A stretch of 12,165 bases of DNA from Chloroflexota bacterium. Its GTDB lineage: Bacteria > Chloroflexota > Limnocylindria > Limnocylindrales > CSP1-4. Numbering within the stretch: the first letter of the stretch is position 1; every line of letters begins with the position of its first letter. A program made the translations under genes and the position numbers. The stretch lies in the NCBI GenBank assembly GCA_016200675.1, contig JACQEH010000189.1, forward strand, positions 1-12,165, in the 5' to 3' direction. Positions 1-6,813 of the stretch are shown one piece after another. The notes under the pieces are model-generated. The model saw only the letters and a program-made list of their open reading frames with translations, ran no database searches and had not been told where the DNA came from.

Positions 1-58
1 CCGCGACGGCGAGCGTCGCGGGCGTCTCATCGCCGGTCCCACCCACGGCGTCCGTCAC
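1..58 (-). CDS. Possible start of a third operon gene (partial, runs off left edge)
   Basis: A GTG at 58-56 overlaps the TGA stop of the amidohydrolase gene (GTGA, 4-bp overlap). From it a frame stays open to the window edge, reading MTDAVGGTGDETPATLAVA. The same 4-bp overlap style joins the amidohydrolase to the gene before it, so a third coupled gene is plausible. Only 19 codons are visible and no family can be assigned. The alternative is non-coding sequence, because an 8-bp inverted repeat (CCGCGACG, loop, CGTCGCGG at 1-21) lies in the same stretch and could be a terminator stem. Confidence 0.35.
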   Translation of the reverse strand, partial: MTDAVGGTGDETPATLAVA

Positions 59-1257
59 GCGACGCGGCCTCCGCCGATCCAGACGGAGGCGATCCGCTCC
101 CGGAGCGTCTCGAAGGCGTAGGGGTCGCCGTCGACGATGACGAGGTCGGCGTCCTTGCCAGGCTCGATCGAGCCTCGCCGGTCGGCGACCCCGAGCAGCT
201 CCGCGGCGCTGCGCGTGGCCGCGTGGAGGACCGCGCCGGGCTTCATCCCGAGGCCCGCCATGAGGCCCAGCTCTCGCAGGTTCCGGCCGTGGGGCGTGAC
301 GCCCGAGTCGGTACCCATGGCGATCCTGACGCCCGCGGCGAGGGCCGCCCGGAAGGCGGTCTGGTGGACTTCCATATTTGCTCGCGACTTGTCCAGGACG
401 TTCTGCGGGATGGCCGCCCCGGCCTCGGCCGCCTCGATCACCCCGAGCGGGGCGACGAGCGTGGGCACAAGCCACGTACCCCGGTCCAGCATGAGGTCGA
501 TGGCCTCCTCGTCGAGGAAGACGCCGTGCTCGATCGACCGGATGCCGGCCCGGACCGCGTTCTTGATCCCGTCGGTCGCCTGGGCGTGAGCCATGACGAA
601 CATGCCGGCCGCGGTGGCCTCTTCGACGAGCATCTCGAGCTCGGCCGGCCGGAAGTGGGCATGCGCCGGGTTGCTACGTGCGGAGAGGACGCCACCAGAC
701 GTCGCGACCTTCACGACATCAGCGCCCATCCGGCGGAGCTCGCGGACCTTGCGGCGCATCTCTTCGGGGCCGTCCACGATGGCATTCGGGACGCCCGGCG
801 TGGCCGCGAGCAGCGGCACGATCGCGCCCGACGGGTACCAGTCGTCGCCGTGGCCCCCCGTCTGGCTGAGCATGGCCAGGCTGATCTGCATCCGCGGCCC
901 CGGGATCATCCCGGTCGCCACCGCCTCCTTGATCCCGAGATCGGCGCCGCCCGCGTCGCGGATCGACGCGATCCCGGCGGCCAGCGTCGCCCGCAGGCTC
1001 TGGGCGGCCACGTAGTAGCGCAGGGAATACGGCCGATTCGTGATCCGCCAGACGTCGACGCTGTCCATGACGACGTGGACATGGCAGTCGAAGAGGCCCG
1101 GCAGGATCGTCTGGCCCGTGGCATCGATCGCCTCGTCGCCATCGAGGCCCGTGCCGACGTCGACGATTCGGCCGTCCTCGACCGTCACGTCGGCGGGGCT
1201 CGGATCCGCGCCGCTGCCATCGAAGACCGACCCGCCCCGGAAGACCGTCCGCGTCAT
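55..1257 (-). CDS. Metal-dependent amidohydrolase, imidazolonepropionase/prolidase-like
   Basis: Cytosolic hydrolase of the amidohydrolase superfamily, 400 residues, a normal full length. Visible metal-site residues in order are H59-x-H61 after the first beta strand (GLFDCHVH), K183 (VVKVATSGG, candidate carboxylated lysine), H224 (VMAHAQ), H244 (SIEHG) and D317 (MGTDSG). This is the binuclear pattern of the prolidase/imidazolonepropionase-like subfamily. N-terminal strands (about 1-50) and the C-terminal segment around GSIEPGKDADLVIVDGDP (363-380) form the composite beta domain. The substrate cannot be read from sequence; members cleave X-Pro or X-Arg dipeptides, cyclic amides and related C-N bonds. 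The ATG at 1257 overlaps the stop of the upstream editing-protein gene (ATGA), so the two are probably co-translated. Family certain, substrate unknown. Confidence 0.93.
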   Translation of the reverse strand: MTRTVFRGGSVFDGSGADPSPADVTVEDGRIVDVGTGLDGDEAIDATGQTILPGLFDCHVHVVMDSVDVWRITNRPYSLRYYVAAQSLRATLAAGIASIRDAGGADLGIKEAVATGMIPGPRMQISLAMLSQTGGHGDDWYPSGAIVPLLAATPGVPNAIVDGPEEMRRKVRELRRMGADVVKVATSGGVLSARSNPAHAHFRPAELEMLVEEATAAGMFVMAHAQATDGIKNAVRAGIRSIEHGVFLDEEAIDLMLDRGTWLVPTLVAPLGVIEAAEAGAAIPQNVLDKSRANMEVHQTAFRAALAAGVRIAMGTDSGVTPHGRNLRELGLMAGLGMKPGAVLHAATRSAAELLGVADRRGSIEPGKDADLVIVDGDPYAFETLRERIASVWIGGGRVA

Positions 1258-2003
1258 GTCGTGCCCTCCATCGGCGCATCGAGCTGGACCCGGATGCGCT
1301 TGTTGATGCGGCCCTTGGATTCGTAGCCGGTCACCCGGATCCGGCCGACCTCGCGGGTGTTCGCGACGTGGGTCCCGCCGTCGGCCTGGAGGTCGAGGCC
1401 CACGATCTCGATCGTCCGTATCTCCTCGATCCCCTCCGGCAGCAGGTTGACCTTGGTCCGGATCAGGTCAGGGATGGCGAAGGCCTCGTCGCGCGGCAGG
1501 ACGTTGACCCGGACATCGCGCTCGCGGGCCAGCTCGGCGTTGACGGTCGCCTCGATCTCGTCGACGAGATCGCCGCTCATCCGTTCGAACTCGAAGTCCA
1601 TGCGGCCCGCCCCGGGCTCCATGTTGCCGCCGGTCACGAGCGCCGCGTAATCGCGCCAGACGACGCCGCACAGGGCATGCAGGGCCGTGTGGGTCCGCAT
1701 CAGGGCGAAGCGACGGGCCCAGTCGAGGTCCACCCGCAGGCGATCCCCGACGGCCGGCGGCTCCGCGCCCGCCTCGAGCTCGTGGACGATCTCGCCGCCG
1801 GACTTGCGCGCTGCCTGGACCGTCCAGCTCCGACCGTCCTCGGCCCGCAGCAGGATCCCCCGATCCGCGGGCTGGCCGCCGCCGCCCGGATAGAAGACGG
1901 TCCGGTCGAGGACGACGAGTGGCGCCTCGAGCAGGTCGACCGCCACGACCCGTCCCTCGACCTGGCGGGCATAGGCGTCCGAGTAGCAGATCTGGAGGTG
2001 CAT
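1254..2003 (-). CDS. Alanyl-tRNA editing protein (AlaX/AlaXp family)
   Basis: Trans-editing hydrolase that deacylates mischarged Ser- or Gly-tRNA(Ala); stand-alone relative of the AlaRS editing domain. With the start at 2003 the protein has 249 residues. Visible features are the N-terminal barrel motif with VFYPGGGGQPADRG (36-49), the first zinc motif H105-TAL-H109, the GG-motif region (VTGGNMEPG) and the second motif D208-GGT-H212. The fourth zinc ligand of the family is normally Cys (CxxxH); here it is Asp. I prefer the ATG at 2003 over an upstream ATG at 2069, because the extra 22 residues are Arg/Pro-rich and unlike the family. It heads the coupled operon with the amidohydrolase. A TACGCT box 7 nt before the ATG would fit a leaderless transcript. 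Confidence 0.9.
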   Translation of the reverse strand: MHLQICYSDAYARQVEGRVVAVDLLEAPLVVLDRTVFYPGGGGQPADRGILLRAEDGRSWTVQAARKSGGEIVHELEAGAEPPAVGDRLRVDLDWARRFALMRTHTALHALCGVVWRDYAALVTGGNMEPGAGRMDFEFERMSGDLVDEIEATVNAELARERDVRVNVLPRDEAFAIPDLIRTKVNLLPEGIEEIRTIEIVGLDLQADGGTHVANTREVGRIRVTGYESKGRINKRIRVQLDAPMEGTT

Positions 2004-2010
2004 GGCCGCC

Positions 2011-2016
2011 AGCGTA
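2011..2016 (-). promoter_or_regulatory. Candidate -10 box for leaderless alaX transcript
   Basis: TACGCT (fits TANNNT) ends 7 nt upstream of the ATG at 2003, and no convincing Shine-Dalgarno is present. No -35 was recognised. A single degenerate hexamer is weak evidence on its own. Confidence 0.3.
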
Positions 2017-2213
2017 CCGCGCCTGGGCCGGCGATCGGGGCCGCGAAACGGTGCCCGTCGGCACCACATAAGTCGCAGCTAAGGGTCGGGCGGTAGCGTC
2101 AGCCGGGCCGGAAACGGCATGGGAGGGTCGAGTCGAGGTCGGTTCGGGGCGGTCCGGGAACCACCCAGATGACCCGATGGTCCGGGGCCTCACCAGTACT
2201 TTGGCCGGATTGA

Positions 2214-2286
2214 GGGCACACGTCGGGGTCCGCAGGATGGGTCTCCCGGTACGAACCGGTCGCAATCATCCGCACGAGGAGTGCCC
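2214..2286 (+). promoter_or_regulatory. Foldable 5' leader of the microprotein gene (riboswitch-like candidate)
   Basis: Three nested helices can be drawn. The outer one is GGGCAC (2214-2219) with GTGCCC (2281-2286). The middle one is GC-a-GGATG (2232-2239) with CATCCGC (2267-2273). The inner one is CCGGT (2246-2250), loop ACGA, ACCGG (2255-2259). The Shine-Dalgarno GAGGAG (2276-2281) lies between the middle and outer helices and shares its last base with the outer one, so folding could change ribosome access. I do not recognise a known riboswitch class. In GC-rich DNA such pairings can arise by chance. Confidence 0.35.
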
Positions 2287-2289
2287 ACA

Positions 2290-2388
2290 GTGAAGCACCG
2301 GATGCAGCGGGCCTGGCAGCTCGCCATGGCGATCGCCCCTCTCGCAGCCATCGCGCTGGTCGAAGGCGCGATGAAGCGCTGGTCGTAG
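2290..2388 (+). CDS. 32-residue hydrophobic microprotein, probably single-pass membrane
   Basis: A GTG start at 2290 lies 8 nt after a strong Shine-Dalgarno GAGGAG (2276-2281), and the frame ends at TAG 2386-2388. The product has a basic, tryptophan-containing N-terminus (MKHRMQRAW), a hydrophobic core LAMAIAPLAAIALV (residues 11-24) and a short basic tail ending EGAMKRWS. This resembles a short single-pass membrane microprotein, probably with the N-terminus inside, although the core is short for a full span and the tail is also positive. Two tandem hairpins follow within 50 bp, and a foldable leader precedes it. The RBS spacing, hydrophobic pattern and terminator placement support a real gene. 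No family recognised and no function assigned. An alternative start at GTG 2281 is too close to the RBS. Confidence 0.6.
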   Translation: MKHRMQRAWQLAMAIAPLAAIALVEGAMKRWS

Positions 2389-2406
2389 ACCAGACCTGAC
2401 ACATCG

Positions 2407-2428
2407 GACCGGCACCCTCCTGCCGGTC
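2407..2428 (+). terminator. Hairpin 1 downstream of the microprotein gene
   Basis: GACCGGCA (2407-2414), loop CCCTCC, TGCCGGTC (2421-2428): an 8-bp perfect stem 18 bp after the microprotein stop. No T-tract follows, so it may be an accessory 3' structure to the stronger hairpin behind it. Confidence 0.5.
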
Positions 2429-2438
2429 GGCAACAGCG

Positions 2439-2468
2439 ACGAGACCCGGATCCTCCTCCGGGTCTCGT
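2439..2468. terminator. Bidirectional transcription terminator between convergent genes
   Basis: ACGAGACCCGGA (2439-2450), loop TCCTCC, TCCGGGTCTCGT (2457-2468): a perfect 12-bp stem with a 6-nt loop. On the plus strand it is followed by the moderately T-rich TCGTTCTCC. It lies between the plus-strand microprotein (stop 2388) and the minus-strand regulator (stop codon 2491-2493, 22 bp away), so it can serve both. Confidence 0.82.
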
Positions 2469-2490
2469 TCGTTCTCCGGCGACGATCCGG

Positions 2491-5400
2491 CTAGCGCGTT
2501 CGCTGGGCGACGAGTTCGAGGCGGACGGCGACCATGGCGGCATCGACCCGCCCCGACACGCCGAGCTTGGAGAGGATGTTCCCGACGTGGACGCCGACGG
2601 TCTTCTGGCTGATGAAGAGGCGCTCCCCGATCTCCCGATTCGTCCGCCCGAGGACGATCAGGCCCAGGACCTCCCGCTCACGGTTCGAGAGGCCGAAGGC
2701 CGCGTCCGGGGGCGGTTCGGGCGGACCCACGAAGGCGGCGGCGACCTGGCCGGCGCTTGTCGCTCCGGCGCCCGTCCTGACGGTCGCGAGCTGCCCGCTT
2801 CCCTGCTCGTGGCGCTCGGTGCCGTACGAGGCGGCGCCGGCCGGGAGGGCCTGCCGGCCGAAGGCTGCAGGCTCCCCGTCGGAGTCCTGCGTCGAGGGGC
2901 CGCTCGACACGAGTGACGGCCCGGCGGTCTGCACCGTCACGGCCTGCTCCGCCGCGGCTGGCTCGGTCGGGACCGCGGGCGCTCCCTCCATCGGGGGGAG
3001 GGTGATCAGGGCCCGCCGGGCAAGCGTCTCGAGCTCCCGCTGGAGCGGGCCCGCGCCGAGCTCCCGGGCGATCCGGACGGCCTCGAGCAGGGGTGCGCGG
3101 CCGGCCGCCCGGCCGGCCCGGGCGTCTCCCACCGGGAGAGCCGCCTCGGCCTGGCGCCAGCGCGCCCGGGCGACCTGGTAGGGGTCGCCGACCGACTCCC
3201 AGGCCCGGGCCACGGCGTCCCAGGCCGCCGCAGTGTCCCGCCCCTCGATCCGTGCCCCGAAGGCGCGGGCAGTCGCCAGCTGTGCCTCGGCCTCGGCGCG
3301 GCTGGCCGCGGCGGCCGGCACGCCACTTGCCTGCAGGACGGCCTCGACCTCGCCGAGGACGGTCCGCGCCCGGTCCCGGGCGCCGGCGACATCGCCGAGG
3401 GCCCGCCGTTCCTGGGCGTCGGCGACGATGGCTGCCTGGACCTCGAGGTAGGTCGCCGCCATGCGCGCGGCGAGGGCCCAGTCCTCGGTATCGCGGACGG
3501 CGGACCAGCCCAGGTCCGCCGCGCTCCCGGCGTCGCCGAGGTCGCCCCGCCCCATCGAGAAGGAGGCGGCGGCGCGACTGGCCGGCACCACCGACTGGGG
3601 ATCCGGAGCGCTGCGCAGCTCCATCAGCCGCCGGCCCAGGAGGCGGGCCGCACGCTCATCGGAGGCGGACTCGACCTCGAGCATCGCCGAAGTCACCGCC
3701 GCGTCGGCGAAGGCATCGGCCGCGGGACTCCACTCGAGCGCCGTCCGGATCGCCTCGCGTGCCTCGGCCCACCGCCCGGTCAGGAAGAGCGCCTCGGCGA
3801 CGTTGCCTCGAAGGGTGTTGCCGTAGACCGTCTCCAGCCCGTCCTGCCGGGCCTGCTCGATGGCCTCGTCGGTGACGGCGATGGCGTCGGCGCCGCGGTG
3901 GAGGAGCGTCAGGGCCGTGGTCAGGTTGAGGACCGCCCGGAAGTAGTCGTCGGCCTCGCCGACCTCGCGGGCGATGTCGCGGGCGGCCTCGAGGAGCCCG
4001 ATCGCCGTCGCCGGATCGGCGCTCCAGGCGCGGCTGATGCCGAGCGTGCAGGTCGCGTGGCCCTCCGCGGTCCGGCCCCCGGGGCCGGCCGAGCGAGCGA
4101 CGGCGATGGCCTGTCGCGCGACGCCCTCCGCCTCGCCGAACGTTCCCCGGAGCATGAGGGTCTGGGCCAGCGAGGCGAGGATCCGGGCGCGCAGCACCGG
4201 CTGGTCTCGCGGCATCTGGCTGGCCGCCCGGCGGTGCTCAGCCAGGGCGCGGTCGTGATCGCCGAGCGACCTGGCGATGCGCCCCAGGCGATCGTGGAGA
4301 CCGGCCAGGACGGCCCGGTCGGCCCGCTCGCCGAAGCGGTTCGCAGCCGCCTCGAGGTAGGCCTCGCAGCGATCGGGCCGGCCGGCGGCCGCCGCGACGT
4401 CCGCCGCCTCGAGCAGGAGGCGACCGGCGGCGGCCCGATCTTCGAGGTCCGCGGCCCCGAGCTCCATCGCCGCCTCGAGCGCGAACAGGCGGTCGCTCTC
4501 CGCCCCGCGGGCGGCGGCGAGCCGGGCCACCTCCAGGAAGGCGTCCCGGGCCGCCCCCTCCGCGTGGGCGGCGAGCCAGTGCCGCGCCCCGGCGGCCGGC
4601 CGGCCGCCGAGGGCGATCGCCAGAGCAGTGTGGTGGCCGCGCCGGGACATCGGCAGGAGGTCGGCATCGATGGCCTCGCCGATGAGCTCGTGGCGAATCT
4701 CGATCGCGCCCTCGTCGTCCTCGACGAGGAAGCCGTGCTCGATCGCCTCCTCCACGCCGGCTCGGAGGTCGGCGTCCAGGCCGTCGGCACCGCGCCGCGG
4801 CCGGTTCGTGGAGCGTGGCGGGAGGCCCGCGGCGTCCAGCTCCCGCGCCGTGGCGATGGCCTGGAGCAGCTCCCGCGTGACGGGCTCGCGCGCCGGAGCC
4901 AGGAGGCGCAGCGTCCGCCGGCATTCGGGCGAGCGGAGCCCGAGCCTGGCCGCGACGAGCTCCCGGAGCGACGATCCGAGCGAGACCCCCGCCAGCTCCC
5001 GGCGAGCGACGAGGACCTCCTCCGCGAGCAGCGGATTGCCGCGCGACCGCTCCGCCGCCAGGAGGAGGAGGGAGGCGGTCGGGCGCTCGCCCTCGATCCC
5101 GGCGATCAGCCGGGCGAGCTCGTCCCGGCCCAGCGGACCGAGGAGCAGGCGGTCCGGCGGGTCGGCCAAGTCGGCGATGGCGGCGACGTCGGCCAGGAGC
5201 GGGTCGCCGGCGATGAGACGGTCGGTCGCGTACGTCGCCACGAAGCAGACGCGGGCCGGCCGGGTGACGCTGGCGAGGAAGACGGCGAGGGCCCGCGTCG
5301 CGGCATCCGCGAGGTGGAGGTCCTCGATGATGAGGAGGACGGGGCGCGTCACTGCGGCGCGCTCGAGGAGGCCCATCACCGCCTCGGCCGTCGCCGCCGC

Positions 5401-5799
5401 GCGGCGATCCGGCCCGACCCGCAGCGCGAGCCCCGACCGCCGCTCCGGGGCCAGATCCGGGATGAGCATCGCAAGGGCGTCGGATCCCGGCCCGATCGTC
5501 CGCGCCCGCTCGGCCGGCGGGAGGGAGGCGAGGAAACGGCGCAGGCCCGCGATCACCGGCGCGTAGGGCTCCAGCTGGAGACCTCCATAGGCGCGCCAGC
5601 GAAGGACGGCGAACGGGTCGGCCAGGGCCGCCACGCGGCGGGCGCTCTCGTCGATGAGGCGGCTGACGCCAACCCCGCCCGCGCCGGCGATCAGGAGCCG
5701 GCGGCTCTGGCCGGCGGCGGCGGCATCCAGGGCGATCGCGATCCGCGACAGCTCTCGCTCCCGCCCGACAAAGCGCGCGCTCGTCAACCCGGCCGGCAT
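2491..5799 (-). CDS. Large LuxR-family ATPase/TPR transcriptional regulator with altered P-loop
   Basis: 1102-residue regulator of the LAL/MalT-like architecture: N-terminal AAA/STAND ATPase, long helical (TPR-like) sensor region, C-terminal LuxR HTH. The N-terminus starts MPAGLTSARFVGRERELSRI, typical of AAA_16 domains. Walker A reads G39-AGGV-G44-V45-S46, with Val where the invariant Lys belongs. Walker B is VLLIIED (154-160). Helical repeats rich in Ala, Arg and Glu fill roughly 400-930. A low-complexity linker covers about 937-1034. The HTH (1035-1102) contains LSNREREVLGLIVLGRTN and SQKTVGVHVGNILSKLGV. Such proteins usually sense a ligand or partner and activate transcription. The ATG at 5799 is chosen because the family N-terminus begins there; the frame stays open upstream only as antisense to the methyltransferase. 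Its target genes cannot be told from the window. Confidence 0.92.
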   Translation of the reverse strand: MPAGLTSARFVGRERELSRIAIALDAAAAGQSRRLLIAGAGGVGVSRLIDESARRVAALADPFAVLRWRAYGGLQLEPYAPVIAGLRRFLASLPPAERARTIGPGSDALAMLIPDLAPERRSGLALRVGPDRRAAATAEAVMGLLERAAVTRPVLLIIEDLHLADAATRALAVFLASVTRPARVCFVATYATDRLIAGDPLLADVAAIADLADPPDRLLLGPLGRDELARLIAGIEGERPTASLLLLAAERSRGNPLLAEEVLVARRELAGVSLGSSLRELVAARLGLRSPECRRTLRLLAPAREPVTRELLQAIATARELDAAGLPPRSTNRPRRGADGLDADLRAGVEEAIEHGFLVEDDEGAIEIRHELIGEAIDADLLPMSRRGHHTALAIALGGRPAAGARHWLAAHAEGAARDAFLEVARLAAARGAESDRLFALEAAMELGAADLEDRAAAGRLLLEAADVAAAAGRPDRCEAYLEAAANRFGERADRAVLAGLHDRLGRIARSLGDHDRALAEHRRAASQMPRDQPVLRARILASLAQTLMLRGTFGEAEGVARQAIAVARSAGPGGRTAEGHATCTLGISRAWSADPATAIGLLEAARDIAREVGEADDYFRAVLNLTTALTLLHRGADAIAVTDEAIEQARQDGLETVYGNTLRGNVAEALFLTGRWAEAREAIRTALEWSPAADAFADAAVTSAMLEVESASDERAARLLGRRLMELRSAPDPQSVVPASRAAASFSMGRGDLGDAGSAADLGWSAVRDTEDWALAARMAATYLEVQAAIVADAQERRALGDVAGARDRARTVLGEVEAVLQASGVPAAAASRAEAEAQLATARAFGARIEGRDTAAAWDAVARAWESVGDPYQVARARWRQAEAALPVGDARAGRAAGRAPLLEAVRIARELGAGPLQRELETLARRALITLPPMEGAPAVPTEPAAAEQAVTVQTAGPSLVSSGPSTQDSDGEPAAFGRQALPAGAASYGTERHEQGSGQLATVRTGAGATSAGQVAAAFVGPPEPPPDAAFGLSNREREVLGLIVLGRTNREIGERLFISQKTVGVHVGNILSKLGVSGRVDAAMVAVRLELVAQRTR

Positions 5800-5805
5800 G
5801 CCGGC

Positions 5806-5811
5806 ATCGTG
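5806..5811 (-). promoter_or_regulatory. Candidate -10 box for the LuxR-family regulator
   Basis: CACGAT (three matches to TATAAT, including the conserved A2 and T6) ends 6 nt before the ATG at 5799, which would give a leaderless mRNA. No RBS or -35 was recognised in the 54-bp divergent spacer. Confidence 0.22.
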
Positions 5812-5841
5812 CCACAGGCAGCGGAGCCGGGCGGGCGTCGC

Positions 5842-5847
5842 TAGGCT
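5842..5847 (+). promoter_or_regulatory. Candidate -10 box for the DNA methyltransferase gene
   Basis: TAGGCT ends 6 nt before the GTG start at 5854, the spacing expected when transcription begins on the start codon itself. Its first three bases are also the in-frame TAG stop that fixes the upstream limit of the reading frame. No Shine-Dalgarno is visible between the two. Confidence 0.3.
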
Positions 5848-5853
5848 GACCGG

Positions 5854-6756
5854 GTGCCCGACCGTCCGTTGCCCCATCCGCGGAACCACCTCAACGAGCT
5901 CTCCGGCGAGGAGTGGCTCTACTTCACGAAGTCCCTGTGGAGCACCGCCTATCCCTCGGAGCTCGGCCACGACCTCCGGAGGGCGCACGGCGCCAACAAG
6001 CCGCCGCGCCTCATGGCCAGGCTCATCGAGTTCTTCACGACCGGTGGCGAGCTGGTACTCGATCCGTTCGCCGGCGTCGGCGGGACGCTCCTGGGCGCAG
6101 CAATCGCGAGGACGCCGCGGCGGGCGATCGGCCTGGAGATCCATCCGCGCTGGGCGGACGTGTACGAGACGGTCCTTGCCCGAGCCAGGGAGGCCGACGC
6201 GGCAGGCGGCTTCGCCCTGGCCGACCTCGGCAACCAGGATCCCGGTGGACCGCGGGGCTTCGACCCGTCGGGCTGCGAGCTGCGGGTGGGCGACGCGTTC
6301 GCGCTCCTGCCCGGGATCCCGGACGGCTCGATCGACTTCGTGGCGACCGACCCGCCCTACAACATCCAGCTGCCGATGACGATGGCGGGCGGGACGCTGG
6401 CGGCGGACCACCCCAACCGTCGGACGGACTACGCGATGGTCACCGACAACCCGGCGGACCTCGCCAACCTCCCGGACTACGGCGCCTTCCTGGAGCGAAT
6501 GACGGCCGTCCTCGCCGAGCTCCACCGGGTCCTGCGACTCGGCCGCTATGCGGCGCTCATCGTCCGTGATGCCTACCAGGGTGGCCGCTACGTGTTCACG
6601 GGGTCGGACCTGGCGGCGTGCGCCGCGAGCGTCGGATTCACCCCGAAGGGCGACATCGTCTGGTACCAGGCCGGCGCCCGGCTACGGCCGTACGGCTATC
6701 CGAGCGGCTTCGTCCCCAATATCGTCCACCAGCACATCCTGATCCTGAAGCGCTGA
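5854..6756 (+). CDS. Orphan N4/N6 DNA methyltransferase (COG0863-like)
   Basis: S-adenosylmethionine-dependent DNA methyltransferase, 300 residues. Motif X/I region NKPPRLMARLIEFF...LVLDPFAGVGGTLLGAA (49-83) gives the SAM-binding loop; motif II is GLEIHP (93-98). The catalytic motif IV is DPPYN (166-170), typical of amino (N4-cytosine or N6-adenine) methylation. Motif I precedes motif IV, unlike the usual beta-class order. There is no large separate target-recognition domain; the segment 171-210 after DPPYN is the best candidate for specificity. The GTG at 5854 is the first possible start after an in-frame TAG at 5842. No endonuclease gene is adjacent, so it looks solitary (regulatory or housekeeping methylation). 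It diverges from the LuxR-type regulator across 54 bp. An RNA-modifying role is less likely but not excluded. Confidence 0.88.
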   Translation: MPDRPLPHPRNHLNELSGEEWLYFTKSLWSTAYPSELGHDLRRAHGANKPPRLMARLIEFFTTGGELVLDPFAGVGGTLLGAAIARTPRRAIGLEIHPRWADVYETVLARAREADAAGGFALADLGNQDPGGPRGFDPSGCELRVGDAFALLPGIPDGSIDFVATDPPYNIQLPMTMAGGTLAADHPNRRTDYAMVTDNPADLANLPDYGAFLERMTAVLAELHRVLRLGRYAALIVRDAYQGGRYVFTGSDLAACAASVGFTPKGDIVWYQAGARLRPYGYPSGFVPNIVHQHILILKR

Positions 6757-6813
6757 CCGGAGGGACCGCCGTCGGCGGCGACGAGCGCGAGCCGGGCCGA
6801 CCGGGCCACGGAC

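Noticed and set aside
223..1326. Plus-strand frame opposite the amidohydrolase
   Set aside because: Antisense shadow: no domain, very Arg/Asp/His-rich, no RBS.
2151..2186. Direct repeat GGTCCGGG at 2151 and 2179 as an operator
   Set aside because: Eight GC-rich bases, 28 bp apart, no symmetry and no promoter link; expected by chance.
3898..5844. Long plus-strand frame opposite the LuxR-type gene
   Set aside because: Composition is Arg/Gly/Glu-rich and motif-free, and it mirrors the codons of the recognised gene on the other strand.
5800..6525. Minus-strand frame continuing the LuxR-type protein by 242 residues
   Set aside because: It is antisense to the methyltransferase, which has clear motifs; the extension is Arg/Val-rich without domain similarity and the family N-terminus starts at 5799.
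6766..6778. CCGCC-GTC-GGCGG hairpin between the methyltransferase and surface-protein genes as a terminator
   Set aside because: Only 5 bp with a 3-nt loop and no T-tract; too weak in GC-rich DNA to call, though its place between convergent genes is suitable.
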